This document shows, one piece after another, positions 37,744 through 47,692 of a DNA stretch of 64,000 nt (positions are counted from its first letter, which is position 1; each line of letters begins with the position of its first letter). A program made the translations under genes and the position numbers. A model generated the notes under the pieces. The model worked only from the letters and a program-made list of their open reading frames with translations, was not told where the DNA came from and did no database searches. This stretch comes from Spongiibacter pelagi (GTDB taxonomy: Bacteria; Pseudomonadota; Gammaproteobacteria; Pseudomonadales; Spongiibacteraceae): the NCBI RefSeq assembly GCF_014705705.1, contig NZ_JACXLD010000002.1:310001-374000 (forward strand), given 5' to 3'.

Positions 37744-39456
37744 TTGGCTGAGCAAATAACCAGCGTTGCCGCAGCAATTGAGGCAGCACGAGAGCGAATC
37801 GGTTTTCCCAAGGACGCGGATCTGAAGGCTTTCCCGAATCTGGTGGAAATGTTTGAACACTGCTTGAAAACATATCCGGAAAAGCCGGCGGTTTTCTGCA
37901 TGGGGCAAACTCTGAGCTATGCTGAACTTGATCAACTGACCGCCCAGTTCGCTTCTTTTATTCAGAACCATACCAATCTTAAAGTTGGCGATCGCATTGC
38001 CCTGCAAATGCCGAATATCCTGCAATATCCGGTTGCCCTGTTTGGCTCCCTGCGCGCAGGCTTGATTGTGGTAAACACTAATCCGCTGTACAGCGAACGC
38101 GAGCTGAAACACCAATTAAATGACTCTGGTGCCAAGGCTCTAGTGGTATTGGAAAACGTCGCGGAAGTCGCATCCAAAGTGGTTGCCGATACACCTGTTG
38201 AATTGGTTATTACCACCCAGATTGCCGACCTACATAAAGGCTGGAAGCGTCCGGTTATTAATGGCGCGGTGAAATACATTAAGAAAATGGTGCCCAAACT
38301 CCATTTTCAAAACAGCCTGAGCTTGCGCAAGGCACTGGCTAAAGGGAAGTCAGGGCAATTTAAAAAGCCGGCTCCCGTGTTGGATGATTTGGCCTTGCTG
38401 CAATACACCGGTGGCACAACCGGTGTTTCTAAAGGCGCGATGATCAGCCACGGCAACCTGATGGCTAACGTGCTGCAAAGCAAACTGAATTTTGAATCTT
38501 ATGGTTTAAATGAGGGTGAGGAGATCTTCCTCGCACCGTTGCCGCTTTATCATATTTATTCGTTCATGCTGGCCTTTAGCACCATGATGCAAGGCAATAT
38601 GGCGGTACTGATCCCAAATCCTCGTGAGCTGGATACGGTGATCAAGGAAATGAAGCGCTGGAAGTGGACCGGTATGAGCGGCATCAATACGCTGTTTGTG
38701 CAACTTTGCAGCCACCCAGAATTTAAAGATTTGGACTTCTCCTCGGTGAAAGTGACCCTGTCAGGCGGTATGGCCTTGACCGCGGGTGCCGCAAAAACTT
38801 GGCAAGAATTGACCGGTGCGGAAATTTTCGAGGGCTACGGCCTGACCGAAACCTCTCCAGTGGTATCGATCAACTCCGGCGGTCACAACCAGATTGGCAC
38901 CATCGGTGTTGCCGTGGTCGGCACTGAAATCAAAATTGCCGGTGAAAACGGCGAAGAAATGCCGATTGGTGAGCGCGGTGAACTTTGTGTACGCGGCCCG
39001 CAGGTAATGATGGGCTATTGGCAGCGCCCTGATGAAACCGACAAAACCATTAAAGACGGTTGGTTGCATACCGGCGATGTGGCCGTGGTTCAGGAAGATG
39101 GCTATATGCGGATTGTTGACCGCATGAAAGACATGATTCTGGTCTCCGGTTTCAATGTTTACCCCAATGAAATTGAAGATGTGCTCAGCTCTCACCCCGC
39201 AATTGGTGAATGTGCGGCGATTGGTGTGCCCGACGAGAAATCTGGCGAGGCAGTAAAAATCTTTGTTGCGCCTAAAGCGGGACAAAGCATCGACAAAGAC
39301 GAGCTGAAAGGCTTTTTGCGTGAGCGTTTGACTGGCTATAAAATGCCGCGATACATCGAAGTGCGCGACGAGCTGCCCAAAACCAATGTGGGCAAAGTGC
39401 TGCGTCGTTCACTGCGTGATGAAGAGTTGGCCAAGCTTAGGGCAGAATCTGCCTAA
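37744..39456 (+). CDS. fadD: Long-chain fatty acid-CoA ligase FadD
   Basis: A 570-residue AMP-forming acyl-CoA synthetase that activates imported fatty acids for beta-oxidation. Motifs: the P-loop YTGGTTGVSKGAM, the linker-type EGYGLTETSPV, GWLHTGDVAVVQEDGYMRIVDRMKDMI (A8 hinge region) and the C-terminal catalytic Lys in TNVGKVLRRSLRD. The only well-placed start is a TTG at 37744 with GAGGG about 9 bases upstream. It stands alone between a possible operator and a strong terminator. Confidence 0.94.
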   Translation: MAEQITSVAAAIEAARERIGFPKDADLKAFPNLVEMFEHCLKTYPEKPAVFCMGQTLSYAELDQLTAQFASFIQNHTNLKVGDRIALQMPNILQYPVALFGSLRAGLIVVNTNPLYSERELKHQLNDSGAKALVVLENVAEVASKVVADTPVELVITTQIADLHKGWKRPVINGAVKYIKKMVPKLHFQNSLSLRKALAKGKSGQFKKPAPVLDDLALLQYTGGTTGVSKGAMISHGNLMANVLQSKLNFESYGLNEGEEIFLAPLPLYHIYSFMLAFSTMMQGNMAVLIPNPRELDTVIKEMKRWKWTGMSGINTLFVQLCSHPEFKDLDFSSVKVTLSGGMALTAGAAKTWQELTGAEIFEGYGLTETSPVVSINSGGHNQIGTIGVAVVGTEIKIAGENGEEMPIGERGELCVRGPQVMMGYWQRPDETDKTIKDGWLHTGDVAVVQEDGYMRIVDRMKDMILVSGFNVYPNEIEDVLSSHPAIGECAAIGVPDEKSGEAVKIFVAPKAGQSIDKDELKGFLRERLTGYKMPRYIEVRDELPKTNVGKVLRRSLRDEELAKLRAESA

Positions 39457-39473
39457 GCCACTTCATTGAAGTG

Positions 39474-39499
39474 AAAAAGGCGCTACGGCGCCTTTTTTT
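39474..39499 (+). terminator. Rho-independent terminator of fadD
   Basis: AAAAAGGCGC and GCGCCTTTTT pair perfectly over a four-base loop and continue into seven T. Confidence 0.9.
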
Positions 39500-39541
39500 A
39501 TGGCCTGAAAATGATGTCTATTGAGTTGTATTTCTGCGCCG

Positions 39542-42500
39542 ATGAGCGACAAACCTGATTGGAATTCCCTGCAAAGCCGAATTGACCAGTGCATGCTGGC
39601 CGATCAATTTTCCCTGCGCCGCCGCTTGCAGCAATTTCGCAAGCTTGACGAGGGCAAAGCCTCGGAAACAGATATTGCCAAATTGGAAAACCGTATCGCT
39701 CAGTCTGCGCAGCGCGTGATTGAGCGCCGACAGCGTGTTCCTGAAATTCGTTATCCTGAGTTACCCGTTTGCGAGCGGCTGGATGAAATTCGGGAAACCA
39801 TTAGCAAACATCAGGTCGTTGTTATCGCCGGGGAAACCGGCTCGGGTAAAACCACCCAAATTCCCAAAATCTGTTTGGAATTAGGGCGCGGCATCAGCGG
39901 TATGATTGCCCACACTCAACCGCGCCGGCTGGCGGCGCGTACGGTGGCCCAACGCATCGCGGATGAATTGCAGAGTCCGCTGGGTGAGGCGGTGGCCTAT
40001 CAAGTGCGCTTCCAAGATGTCAGTACCCCGAATAGCTATATCAAGCTGATGACCGACGGTATTTTGCTGGCAGCCATTCAGCAGGACCGCTTTTTAAATC
40101 AGTACGACACCATCATTATCGACGAGGCCCACGAGCGCAGCCTCAATATTGATTTTCTATTGGGTTTTTTGAAAACCCTATTGCCGAAACGCCCCGATCT
40201 TAAGCTTATTATCACCTCGGCGACTATCGATGTAGAACGCTTCGCCCGGCACTTTGATAATGCGCCGGTGATTGAGGTTTCTGGTCGAACCTTTCCCGTG
40301 GAATACCGCTATCGCCCACTGGAAGAACTCAGTGAAGACAATGATCTGGGGCAGGGGGTTGAGGAGGTTTTGCGCGAGCTGATGCGCGAAGGCCGCCACC
40401 GCGACGGCGATACCTTGGTGTTCCTCAGTGGTGAACGGGATATTCGTGATGTTGCAAAACATTTGCGCCGCGCGGAACTGCCCGGTGCGGAAGTGCTCCC
40501 GCTTTATGCCCGCTTAAGTAATGCCGAGCAGCAACGTATTTTTGACCTGCAGGGGCGTCGAGGCTGGCGTGTGGTACTTGCCACCAATGTGGCGGAAACC
40601 TCATTGACCGTGCCGGGAATTCGCTATGTGATTGATTCGGGCACCGCCCGTATTAGCCGCTACAGTGTGCGCAGTAAAGTGCAACGCTTGCCCATAGAAC
40701 CGGTTTCCCAAGCCAGTGCCAACCAGCGGGCGGGGCGCTGTGGCCGGGTCGCGCCGGGGATTGCCTATCGCCTATATAGCGAAGAGGATTATCTGCGCCG
40801 GCCCGAGTTTACCGACCCCGAAATTCAGCGCACCAATCTGGCCGCCGTTATCCTGCAAATGTTGCAGATGCGCCTGGGAGACATTCGCCGTTTTCCTTTT
40901 GTTGATCCGCCGGACTCGCGCTTTATTCGCGATGGTTTTGCCCTGTTACAGGAGTTGGGTGCGGTAGACAAAGATCAACTTACCCAAGCCGGGCAGGATA
41001 TTGCTCGGTTCCCGGTTGATCCCCGTATCGGGCGCTTAATGTTGGCGGCGGCGGAGCAGTCTTGCCTGCGTGAAATGCTGGTGATCGCCAGTGCGCTGAG
41101 TATCCAAGATCCCCGCGAACGGCCAGCCGACAAGCAACAGGCCGCAGATGAAAAACACCGCCGCTTCTGGCATGAAGAATCGGATTTTCTCGCCTACGTT
41201 AGCTTGTGGGATTACGCCGAAGAGCAGCGACAAGCGCTGTCTAATAGCCAGTGGCGCAAGCTCTGCCAAAAGGAGTTTTTGTCTTGGACAAGGATGCGAG
41301 AATGGCGAGAGATTCATCATCAGCTCAGCTTGATGTGCCGCCAATTACAATTGAAACAGAATGCCGAGCCGGCGGATTACAACTCGCTGCACCGGGCATT
41401 ACTGTGCGGTTTTCTCGGTCAGCTTGCCAAAAAAGATGAAGACCGGCAATACCTTGGTGCGCGCAGTAGAAAGCTGCGAATTTTTCCCGGTTCTTCACAA
41501 TTCAAAAAATCGCCGGCGTGGATCGTTGCCGCCGAATTGTCTGAAACCACGCAGCTCTATGCTCGAGGTGTGGCCCGCATCGACCCCGAATGGGTGTTTG
41601 GCATTAACGACAGCTTGCTAAAACGCAATTACTCCGAGCCGCACTATCAAGCCCGGAGTGGTCGGGTGATGGCCTTTGAACAGACGCTGCTTTACGGTTT
41701 GCCAATTCGCGAGCGGCATCGGGTGCATTACGGGCCGATTGATCCGTTGCTGGCGCGGGAGATATTTATTCGTGAAGCGCTGGTGGAGCGGCGCTACAAA
41801 GGCAAGGCCAAGTTTTTTGCCCATAACTGTGGCTTGATGGCTGAAATTGCCGAGCTGGAAGACAAAGCGCGGCGGCGGGATATTCTGGTTTCAGACGAAG
41901 AAATTTTTCAGTTTTACGAGCAGCGCTTGCCCGAGGAAATTGTCACCGCCAAGCACCTTGAAAGCTGGCTAGGCAAACAAAAAGATTCGCAATGCCTGTT
42001 TATGGAACGCAGCATGTTAATGCAGCGCAGCGAACAGTTTGGCGCGGTGCAGTTTCCAAAATCCATTCGCCTTGGCGGTACCAGCTATCCACTGAGTTAT
42101 CACTTTGAACCGGGTAATCCCGCCGATGGCGTGAGCATCAGTATTCCCTTGGCGATGCTCAATAAAGTCCCAGAGGGCGCGCTGGAATGGTTGGTGCCGG
42201 GCATGTTGCGGGATAAATGTATTGCCTTGGTCAAGGCCTTACCCAAATCCCAGCGCAAGCAGTTAGTGCCAGTGCCGGATTATGTTGACCGCGCGCTGAC
42301 CGAATTGAAACCGTCGGAACAGGCTTTGCTGCCGGATTTGGCTCACGCCTTAAAACGGCTTTCTGGTATTGAAGTCGATATTAAGGAGTGGGGCGGGGCC
42401 GAGATCGATGACTATTACCTGATGAATATTCGGGTATTAGATGATGCGGGCAAATTACTGGCGCAAGGGCGTGATCTTCAGCGTTTGCGCACCCAGTTGG

Positions 42501-43435
42501 CAGATCAAATACAACGCAGTATCGCCACAGAAACCTCCGGCGGGTTTGAGGTGCGCGAGTACACCGCTTGGGAATTTGGCGATCTGCCCCGCGAGTATCA
42601 ATTTAAACAAGCGGGCGCCACTTTAACAGCGTATCCCTGCTTGCGTGATATGGGCGATAAAGTCGTGCTGGATTTGGCTGAAACAGAAGCCGAAGCGCAA
42701 TATCTCACGCGCTTTGGTGTGGCTCGGCTACTGTTATTAAAGTTAGCCCAACAGTGTAAAACCCTGCGCAGTCAGTGGTTTCAAGGCAATGCGGCGCAAC
42801 TGCAATTTGCGACTATTAGCGAAAATCGCAAGGCGTGGATTGAGTCGATGTTATTGGCCGCAGCCATGCGTTGCTTTGCCTTATCTGCGCAAACTTTGCC
42901 CAGAGACTCACAGGCTTTCTCAGCACTTTGGGAGCAGTCGCGCAGTGAATTTGTGGCAGCGGCAGACAGTTTAAAAAACGAGCTTGAACAGATTTTGAGT
43001 TTGCGGGCCCAGATTCAAAAAGCCTTAAAAAAACTCAATGTGCTGACCATGATGCACAGCATTAGCGATATACAGCGCCAGCTTGCCGGCCTGTTCCCCG
43101 AGCGTTTTATCACTGAACTGGAAGGTGAGCGCTTGGCGGCTTTGCCGCGCTATTTACAAGCTATTTTGCAACGTATTGACAAACTTAATGGCAATTATCA
43201 GCGGGATCGGCAGTGGACTTTGGTGCTAGATGGATTCCAGGAAAAGCTCGATACGTTAATAAAGAAACACCCAGAAGCGCTGCGGCAATCGGCACAAGTT
43301 GCCGAGTTTCGTTGGCAGCTCGAAGAATTTAGGGTGTCGTTATTTGCCCAGAATTTGGGAACCCAATCCCCAGTTTCTGAAAAGCGTCTAAAAATATTGT
43401 GGAAAGACATCGCCGCAAATGTAACATTCAGCTAG
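39542..43435 (+). CDS. hrpA: ATP-dependent RNA helicase HrpA (DEAH-box)
   Basis: A very large DEAH-box helicase of about 1,297 residues. The RecA core has AGETGSGKTTQIPKI (motif I), IIIDEAHERSLNIDFLL (motif II), ITSATID (III) and QRAGRCGR (VI). HA2, OB-fold and the long C-terminal DUF3418 region with a coiled-coil follow, as in E. coli HrpA, which rescues stalled ribosomes by acting on mRNA. A TTG at 39521 is in frame, but the ATG at 39542 fits the family N-terminus. Full length, no frame problem. Confidence 0.95.
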   Translation: MSDKPDWNSLQSRIDQCMLADQFSLRRRLQQFRKLDEGKASETDIAKLENRIAQSAQRVIERRQRVPEIRYPELPVCERLDEIRETISKHQVVVIAGETGSGKTTQIPKICLELGRGISGMIAHTQPRRLAARTVAQRIADELQSPLGEAVAYQVRFQDVSTPNSYIKLMTDGILLAAIQQDRFLNQYDTIIIDEAHERSLNIDFLLGFLKTLLPKRPDLKLIITSATIDVERFARHFDNAPVIEVSGRTFPVEYRYRPLEELSEDNDLGQGVEEVLRELMREGRHRDGDTLVFLSGERDIRDVAKHLRRAELPGAEVLPLYARLSNAEQQRIFDLQGRRGWRVVLATNVAETSLTVPGIRYVIDSGTARISRYSVRSKVQRLPIEPVSQASANQRAGRCGRVAPGIAYRLYSEEDYLRRPEFTDPEIQRTNLAAVILQMLQMRLGDIRRFPFVDPPDSRFIRDGFALLQELGAVDKDQLTQAGQDIARFPVDPRIGRLMLAAAEQSCLREMLVIASALSIQDPRERPADKQQAADEKHRRFWHEESDFLAYVSLWDYAEEQRQALSNSQWRKLCQKEFLSWTRMREWREIHHQLSLMCRQLQLKQNAEPADYNSLHRALLCGFLGQLAKKDEDRQYLGARSRKLRIFPGSSQFKKSPAWIVAAELSETTQLYARGVARIDPEWVFGINDSLLKRNYSEPHYQARSGRVMAFEQTLLYGLPIRERHRVHYGPIDPLLAREIFIREALVERRYKGKAKFFAHNCGLMAEIAELEDKARRRDILVSDEEIFQFYEQRLPEEIVTAKHLESWLGKQKDSQCLFMERSMLMQRSEQFGAVQFPKSIRLGGTSYPLSYHFEPGNPADGVSISIPLAMLNKVPEGALEWLVPGMLRDKCIALVKALPKSQRKQLVPVPDYVDRALTELKPSEQALLPDLAHALKRLSGIEVDIKEWGGAEIDDYYLMNIRVLDDAGKLLAQGRDLQRLRTQLADQIQRSIATETSGGFEVREYTAWEFGDLPREYQFKQAGATLTAYPCLRDMGDKVVLDLAETEAEAQYLTRFGVARLLLLKLAQQCKTLRSQWFQGNAAQLQFATISENRKAWIESMLLAAAMRCFALSAQTLPRDSQAFSALWEQSRSEFVAAADSLKNELEQILSLRAQIQKALKKLNVLTMMHSISDIQRQLAGLFPERFITELEGERLAALPRYLQAILQRIDKLNGNYQRDRQWTLVLDGFQEKLDTLIKKHPEALRQSAQVAEFRWQLEEFRVSLFAQNLGTQSPVSEKRLKILWKDIAANVTFS

Positions 43436-43523
43436 CCAAGGCATCTTAAGAATAGCTAGGCTGAACCGGCAAATTATTCGCTTAAATTTTACACTCTGCG
43501 CAAAGCGCAAACAGGAGAACAAC

Positions 43524-43982
43524 ATGGCAACATTTAATAAGAAGCCTCTGGCTACAGCGTTTGGTGCGGTTATTCTCGGCGGTGCTATCGCCCCAGTTAT
43601 GGCCGATACCAATCCCTTTGCGGCTACGGAGCTGAGCGCCGGCTATGATCTGGCTAACTACAGCAGCAATGCCGGTAAAGCGGCAGAGTCTGAAGCGCGT
43701 TGTGGCGGCAAGGCCGAGACTGAAAGCAAGTGCGGCGAAGCGAAATGCGGCGCTGAAAAGGCGGCTCATGAAGGCAAATGCGGCGAGGCAAAATGCGGTG
43801 AAGGTAAATGTGAGCACAGCAAGGCCATGATGGAAGGTAAGTGTGGCGAAGCGAAATGCGGCAGCGAAATTTGCGGTGAGGAAAGCTGCGGTGAAGCGCG
43901 TTGCGATCACAGCAAAGAAATGAAAGACGCCAAGGGCATGATGGAAGGCAAGTGCGGCGAGGCTAAATGCGGCGGTATGTAA
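43524..43982 (+). CDS. hvfA: HvfA-like EGKCG-repeat precursor peptide of an MNIO RiPP (copper-binding) system
   Basis: A 152-residue low-complexity secreted protein. The Sec signal peptide ends at about VMA|D (Ala27). The mature part is a Cys-rich repeat region with 13 Cys, including four copies of KCGEAKCG and three EGKCG pentapeptides separated by Glu/His/Lys/Met spacers. In the Haemophilus HvfABC system and related bufferin-type clusters, MNIO enzymes modify the Cys of EGKCG motifs (reported as oxazolone/thioamide) to make copper-binding peptides. AGGAG lies 7 bases upstream of the ATG and a small TGCGC/GCGCA hairpin just before it. The 3' end overlaps hvfB by 16 bases. Older annotations call such genes low-complexity proteins. 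Confidence 0.88.
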   Translation: MATFNKKPLATAFGAVILGGAIAPVMADTNPFAATELSAGYDLANYSSNAGKAAESEARCGGKAETESKCGEAKCGAEKAAHEGKCGEAKCGEGKCEHSKAMMEGKCGEAKCGSEICGEESCGEARCDHSKEMKDAKGMMEGKCGEAKCGGM

Positions 43983-44857
43983 GCATAGCCAAGGAATTTA
44001 CCGGCGCAAAAGCCGGCTTGGGTTTGCGGCGAGGACTTATCCCTGACTTTCGTGAACTTCAAACCGGTGATATTGATTTCTTTGAGGTCGCGCCGGAAAA
44101 CTGGATTGGGCTGGGCGGTCGGTTTGGCCGCCAGTTCAATGAATTGGCTGAGCGTTTTCCGGTCAGCCTGCACGGGCTTTCTCTTAATATCGGTGGCTTT
44201 GCGCCACTGGATTGGGATTTGCTCGGCAACATCCGCGACTTTATTCGTCGCTATGATTGTGCACTTTACAGTGAACATCTCACCGCCTGTGCCGATGAGG
44301 CCCAGCTCTACGATTTGATGCCGATTCCGTTTACCCAAGAAGCCGTGGTGCATGTGGCAGAGCGTGTACGTCAGGTTCAGGATTTTCTGGAGCAGGAAAT
44401 TCTGCTCGAAAACGCCTCGTATTACACCCCGCTTGCTACCGAGCTTAGTGAGGCTGAATTTATTGCTGCGGTGTTAACTGAAGCGGATTGCGGCCTGCTA
44501 TTGGATGTGAACAATATCCACGTCAACAGTATCAATCACGGCTACGATGCCAGTGAGTTTCTGAATGCTTTACCTCTGGAGCGGGTGGGGTATATGCACA
44601 TCGCCGGGCATTATGTGGAGGCGGAGGACTTGCGAGTGGATACCCACGGCAGTGATGTAATCGAGCCGGTTTGGCATTTGCTCGATCTGGCCTATCAGCG
44701 TTGCGGCCCGGTGCCCACCTTGCTGGAGCGGGACTTTAATTATCCACCGATGGTCTCGCTGTTATCCGAGATTAATCGTATCCGGCAGGCCCAAACTAAG
44801 GCTTTAGGTTTATGCTCAGCCGATGCTAGATCTGTGGATGCGAGAAGAGGGGCGTGA
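43967..44857 (+). CDS. hvfB: HvfB-like MNIO (DUF692) multinuclear iron oxidase
   Basis: A DUF692/MNIO family TIM-barrel enzyme, the class that includes MbnB and HvfB. Candidate metal ligands are in [63 protein letters not shown] and [10 protein letters not shown]. It starts after GAGLGLRR-like [12 protein letters not shown]. The family oxidises Cys of a partner peptide; the substrate here is almost certainly the product encoded just upstream. The ATG at 43967 lies inside the last codons of hvfA, which implies coupled translation. Confidence 0.92.
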   Translation: MRRYVSIAKEFTGAKAGLGLRRGLIPDFRELQTGDIDFFEVAPENWIGLGGRFGRQFNELAERFPVSLHGLSLNIGGFAPLDWDLLGNIRDFIRRYDCALYSEHLTACADEAQLYDLMPIPFTQEAVVHVAERVRQVQDFLEQEILLENASYYTPLATELSEAEFIAAVLTEADCGLLLDVNNIHVNSINHGYDASEFLNALPLERVGYMHIAGHYVEAEDLRVDTHGSDVIEPVWHLLDLAYQRCGPVPTLLERDFNYPPMVSLLSEINRIRQAQTKALGLCSADARSVDARRGA

Positions 44858-45624
44858 TGGAATCCTTCCAATTACGTCAGCAGCAGCTCAGTCGCGCTAT
44901 TCGCAATCCGGATATTGACTCGCCAGAGGGGATTGAGGCCCGCCGCCTGAAAATTTATCAGGATCTGTTTTTTAATAATTTTTACGATTTTTTGAGTCAG
45001 GCCTTTCCGGTATGTCGGCGGGTTCTTGGTGATTCTCAGTGGCGCAGCTTGGTGCGCCAGTTCATGCGTGATCATCCTTGCCGCAGTCCGTATTTTTTAA
45101 GCATTGCCGAGACCTTTCTTGAATTTCTCGACCAGTCGCAAGCACACCTTTCTGTTCCCGATTTTTTTAACGAGCTTGCCCATTACGAATGGGTTGAATT
45201 GGCGTTGGATGTTTCTGATGCTGAATTCGAAACTGAAAAGCCAGAGCTGCATGAAAAGGCTATTTTCGATGCAAATTTGATCCTGTCACCTTTGGCTTAC
45301 AGTCTGGCTTACCGCTTTCCGGTTCAGCAGATTGGCGCGGATTTTCAGCCGGAAATGCCGCCGGCTGAAGCGACTTTTCTGGTGGTGTACCGCAATCGGG
45401 ATGAGCAAGTGAAGTTTATGGCGATCAATCAATTCACCGCCTTGCTTTTAAGGGAATTCGAGGTACGAGAATTCGAACCTGCTCAGGAACGAACGGCGGG
45501 GCAGTTACTAGAAGATTTTTGCGACCGCCACGGCCAATCTTGGTCTGCCATTTCCAGTTTTGCCCTTGATCTACTTCATCAGCTTTATCGTAACGACATA
45601 TTGTTGCTAGACCGCCAACGGTAA
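44854..45624 (+). CDS. hvfC: HvfC-like DUF2063 partner protein
   Basis: A 256-residue protein of the DUF2063 (putative DNA-binding domain) family, which always accompanies MNIO enzymes; in MbnC, HvfC and bufferin systems it is the partner that recruits precursor and completes the enzyme. N-terminal features are [53 protein letters not shown] in family-like order. It overlaps hvfB by 4 bases. Despite its Pfam name, DNA binding is not supported here. The HvfD-type DoxX membrane protein seen in some clusters is absent; mlaA follows on the same strand. Confidence 0.88.
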   Translation: MMESFQLRQQQLSRAIRNPDIDSPEGIEARRLKIYQDLFFNNFYDFLSQAFPVCRRVLGDSQWRSLVRQFMRDHPCRSPYFLSIAETFLEFLDQSQAHLSVPDFFNELAHYEWVELALDVSDAEFETEKPELHEKAIFDANLILSPLAYSLAYRFPVQQIGADFQPEMPPAEATFLVVYRNRDEQVKFMAINQFTALLLREFEVREFEPAQERTAGQLLEDFCDRHGQSWSAISSFALDLLHQLYRNDILLLDRQR

Positions 45625-45746
45625 TTTTTCCAACCTTGCCGATAAGTAATGGCAAAGTGGCGGAACTTGCGCTAACGTGTGGCAACGTTTAAGCGTTTAA
45701 CCCGGTTATCAATAACAGAAAACGACACATTAAGTTGAGTTGCCCT

Positions 45747-46475
45747 ATGGCCTGTTCGCGGCTATTAACCGTTATTTTTTCACTTCTCCTTGCGCCCCTA
45801 TTCAGTAGCAATTTTGCGTTTGCCGGTGACGATCCCCGCGACCCTTGGGAAGGCCTAAATCGTAAAATTTTTGAGTTTAACGACGCCGCCGACCGCTACG
45901 TGCTGCGCCCCGTGGCGAAGGGATATAAAGAAGTTACACCCTCGGTGGTGGATCAAAGTATTGGTAATTTCTTCAATAATCTCGAAGAGTTGCGCAATTT
46001 TGGTAATGGCATTTTACAAGCTAAGCCCAGCGTGGCGGGTTTGGCGGTGGGGCGTTTTTTAATCAATACCACAATTGGGGTTTTGGGGCTGTTTGATGTT
46101 GCCGGTAATATCGGGCTTGAGCGTCATTCAGAGGACTTCGGCCAAACCCTTGCCGTTTGGGGCGTGGAAAGTGGCCCCTATTTGGTGATTCCCTTTTTTG
46201 GCCCAAGCACACTGCGTGACGGTGTCGGTCGTGGTGTCGATGGCTATACTTCTCCTAATCGCGCGGTTGATCCAGAAGCGGCCAGTTATGCCCTGAGCGG
46301 ACTGGATTTATTACAGCTTCGTGCTTCACTTCTGGGTGCGGATGAATTGATTAGCGGTGATCGCTATACTTTTTTTAAAGGTGTTTACCTGCAACGGCGA
46401 GACTTTGAAATCAGTGATGGTGTTTTTCAAGACAGTTTCGGTGGCGAGGACTTTGAGTCCTTTGATGATTTTTAA
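45747..46475 (+). CDS. mlaA: MlaA/VacJ-type phospholipid transport protein
   Basis: Outer-membrane component of the Mla pathway that removes phospholipids from the outer leaflet. The conserved DPWEGLNRKIFEFNDAADRYVLRPVAKGY, RFLINTTIGVLGLFDVA, HSEDFGQTLAVWGVESGPYLVIPFFGPSTLRDG and FFKGVYLQRRDFE segments are all present. The signal peptide has no lipobox (it ends AFA|GDD), so unlike E. coli MlaA it may not be lipidated. ATG 45747 is chosen over a TTG four codons upstream. No other mla gene is near. Confidence 0.93.
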   Translation: MACSRLLTVIFSLLLAPLFSSNFAFAGDDPRDPWEGLNRKIFEFNDAADRYVLRPVAKGYKEVTPSVVDQSIGNFFNNLEELRNFGNGILQAKPSVAGLAVGRFLINTTIGVLGLFDVAGNIGLERHSEDFGQTLAVWGVESGPYLVIPFFGPSTLRDGVGRGVDGYTSPNRAVDPEAASYALSGLDLLQLRASLLGADELISGDRYTFFKGVYLQRRDFEISDGVFQDSFGGEDFESFDDF

Positions 46476-46515
46476 TAGGCGGGTGCTGGTCTTTGGCAGC
46501 TGAACCGACTTTGCG

Positions 46516-47688
46516 ATGAACCCCCATACGCTATTACTTGTTCAAGATCAGGACAGTGTACATTTTGCACTGGTTGATGCGCTGAACACATTAAATGTCG
46601 AAGTCATTTCTGTGGCTGATAGGCAGCTTGCGCTCGATTGTTTCCGCGAGGAAGAGATCGACAGCGTTATGATCGATATTGATCTCGCCGAGGGCTGGGG
46701 TATCGACCTGCTCGGTGAAATGGCCGAAGACCCCCGCGAACTTCCCCTGATTGGCGTTTCTCGTCGCAAAAATGTGGCCGATGTGGTTTCAGCTGTTCGC
46801 CACGGCGCCACCGACTACCTGATGCTACCGCCCGAAAGCAGCGATGTGCTGCGGCATATGCTGAACCGGGCGGTTGAGCGCTGCGAACTGAAGCGGGAAA
46901 ACCTCGCTTATCGAACCAAGTTAGAAAACGCCAACCGCGACCTGCTGGAAAGCCTCACCTTATTGCAAATGGATCAGCAAGCCGGCAAGCATGTTCAGCA
47001 AGTGCTGTTACCGGATACGCCCAAGCAGATTGCGGATTATCAGTTCTGCTTCCATATTTTGCCTTCGCTTTATTTGAGTGGCGATTTTGTCGATTATTTT
47101 CTAGTCGGTGAGACCCACGCGACCTTTTTTATTGCCGATGTTTCCGGTCATGGGGCCAGCTCGGCTTTTGTCACTATCTTTTTGAAAAACCTGTTTGCCC
47201 GCAAGCGCAGTGATTATTTGCACCGCGATTCAAAGGCCATTTTGTCGCCTGCCAAAATGTTGAATATCGCTAATCGCGAATTGCTGGAAATGGGCATTGG
47301 TAAGCACGTAACCATGTGCGTAGGGGTGTTTGATCTACGCTCTCATCAGCTCTGTTATGCGGTGGCCGGGCATTTGCCTGCACCGGCAATTGCCCTTGAC
47401 GGTGAAGCCACGTTTTTGTCTGAGCACGACCTGCCGGTGGGGTTGTTTGCCGAGGCCGAGTACACCGACCACGTTATTGAGTTTCCCAAGGGGGCGGTAT
47501 TGACCCTGTTCTCTGACGGTATTCTTGAAGTGATCGATGAAGAGAGCGTGGAGAAAAAGGAAAATGCGCTGCTGGAATTACTCGGAAACGGGCAGACGCG
47601 TTCTAGTGAATTGCTCACGGCTTTCGGACTTGACGAAATGGACGAAGCGCCGGACGATATCGCCATTCTCGTGGTAAGTAGGTTATAG
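46516..47688 (+). CDS. Receiver-PP2C (SpoIIE-type) phosphatase response regulator, HsbR/RssB-like
   Basis: A two-domain regulator. Residues 1-120 form a receiver (SVMIDIDLAEG with the likely phospho-acceptor Asp54). A coiled linker follows at about 125-165, then a PPM/SpoIIE-type Ser phosphatase from ~170 to the end (YLSGDFVDYFLV, FFIADVSGHGASSAFVT, LTLFSDGILEVID, APDDIAILVVSRL, supplying the metal-binding Asp). The next gene, 4 bases on, is a STAS protein, so the phosphatase should act on it, as HsbR does on HsbA in Pseudomonas. Unlike HsbR it ends at the PP2C domain and has no C-terminal HATPase kinase. Confidence 0.85.
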   Translation: MNPHTLLLVQDQDSVHFALVDALNTLNVEVISVADRQLALDCFREEEIDSVMIDIDLAEGWGIDLLGEMAEDPRELPLIGVSRRKNVADVVSAVRHGATDYLMLPPESSDVLRHMLNRAVERCELKRENLAYRTKLENANRDLLESLTLLQMDQQAGKHVQQVLLPDTPKQIADYQFCFHILPSLYLSGDFVDYFLVGETHATFFIADVSGHGASSAFVTIFLKNLFARKRSDYLHRDSKAILSPAKMLNIANRELLEMGIGKHVTMCVGVFDLRSHQLCYAVAGHLPAPAIALDGEATFLSEHDLPVGLFAEAEYTDHVIEFPKGAVLTLFSDGILEVIDEESVEKKENALLELLGNGQTRSSELLTAFGLDEMDEAPDDIAILVVSRL

Positions 47689-47692
47689 GCTG

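Noticed and set aside
44854-45624. DNA-binding regulator, as the DUF2063 family name suggests
   Set aside because: Context with an MNIO enzyme and EGKCG precursor points to the RiPP partner role.
45747-46475. Missing lipobox in MlaA as a sign of a broken gene
   Set aside because: All conserved MlaA segments are present and a normal Sec cleavage site exists; non-lipidated forms may be normal in this lineage.
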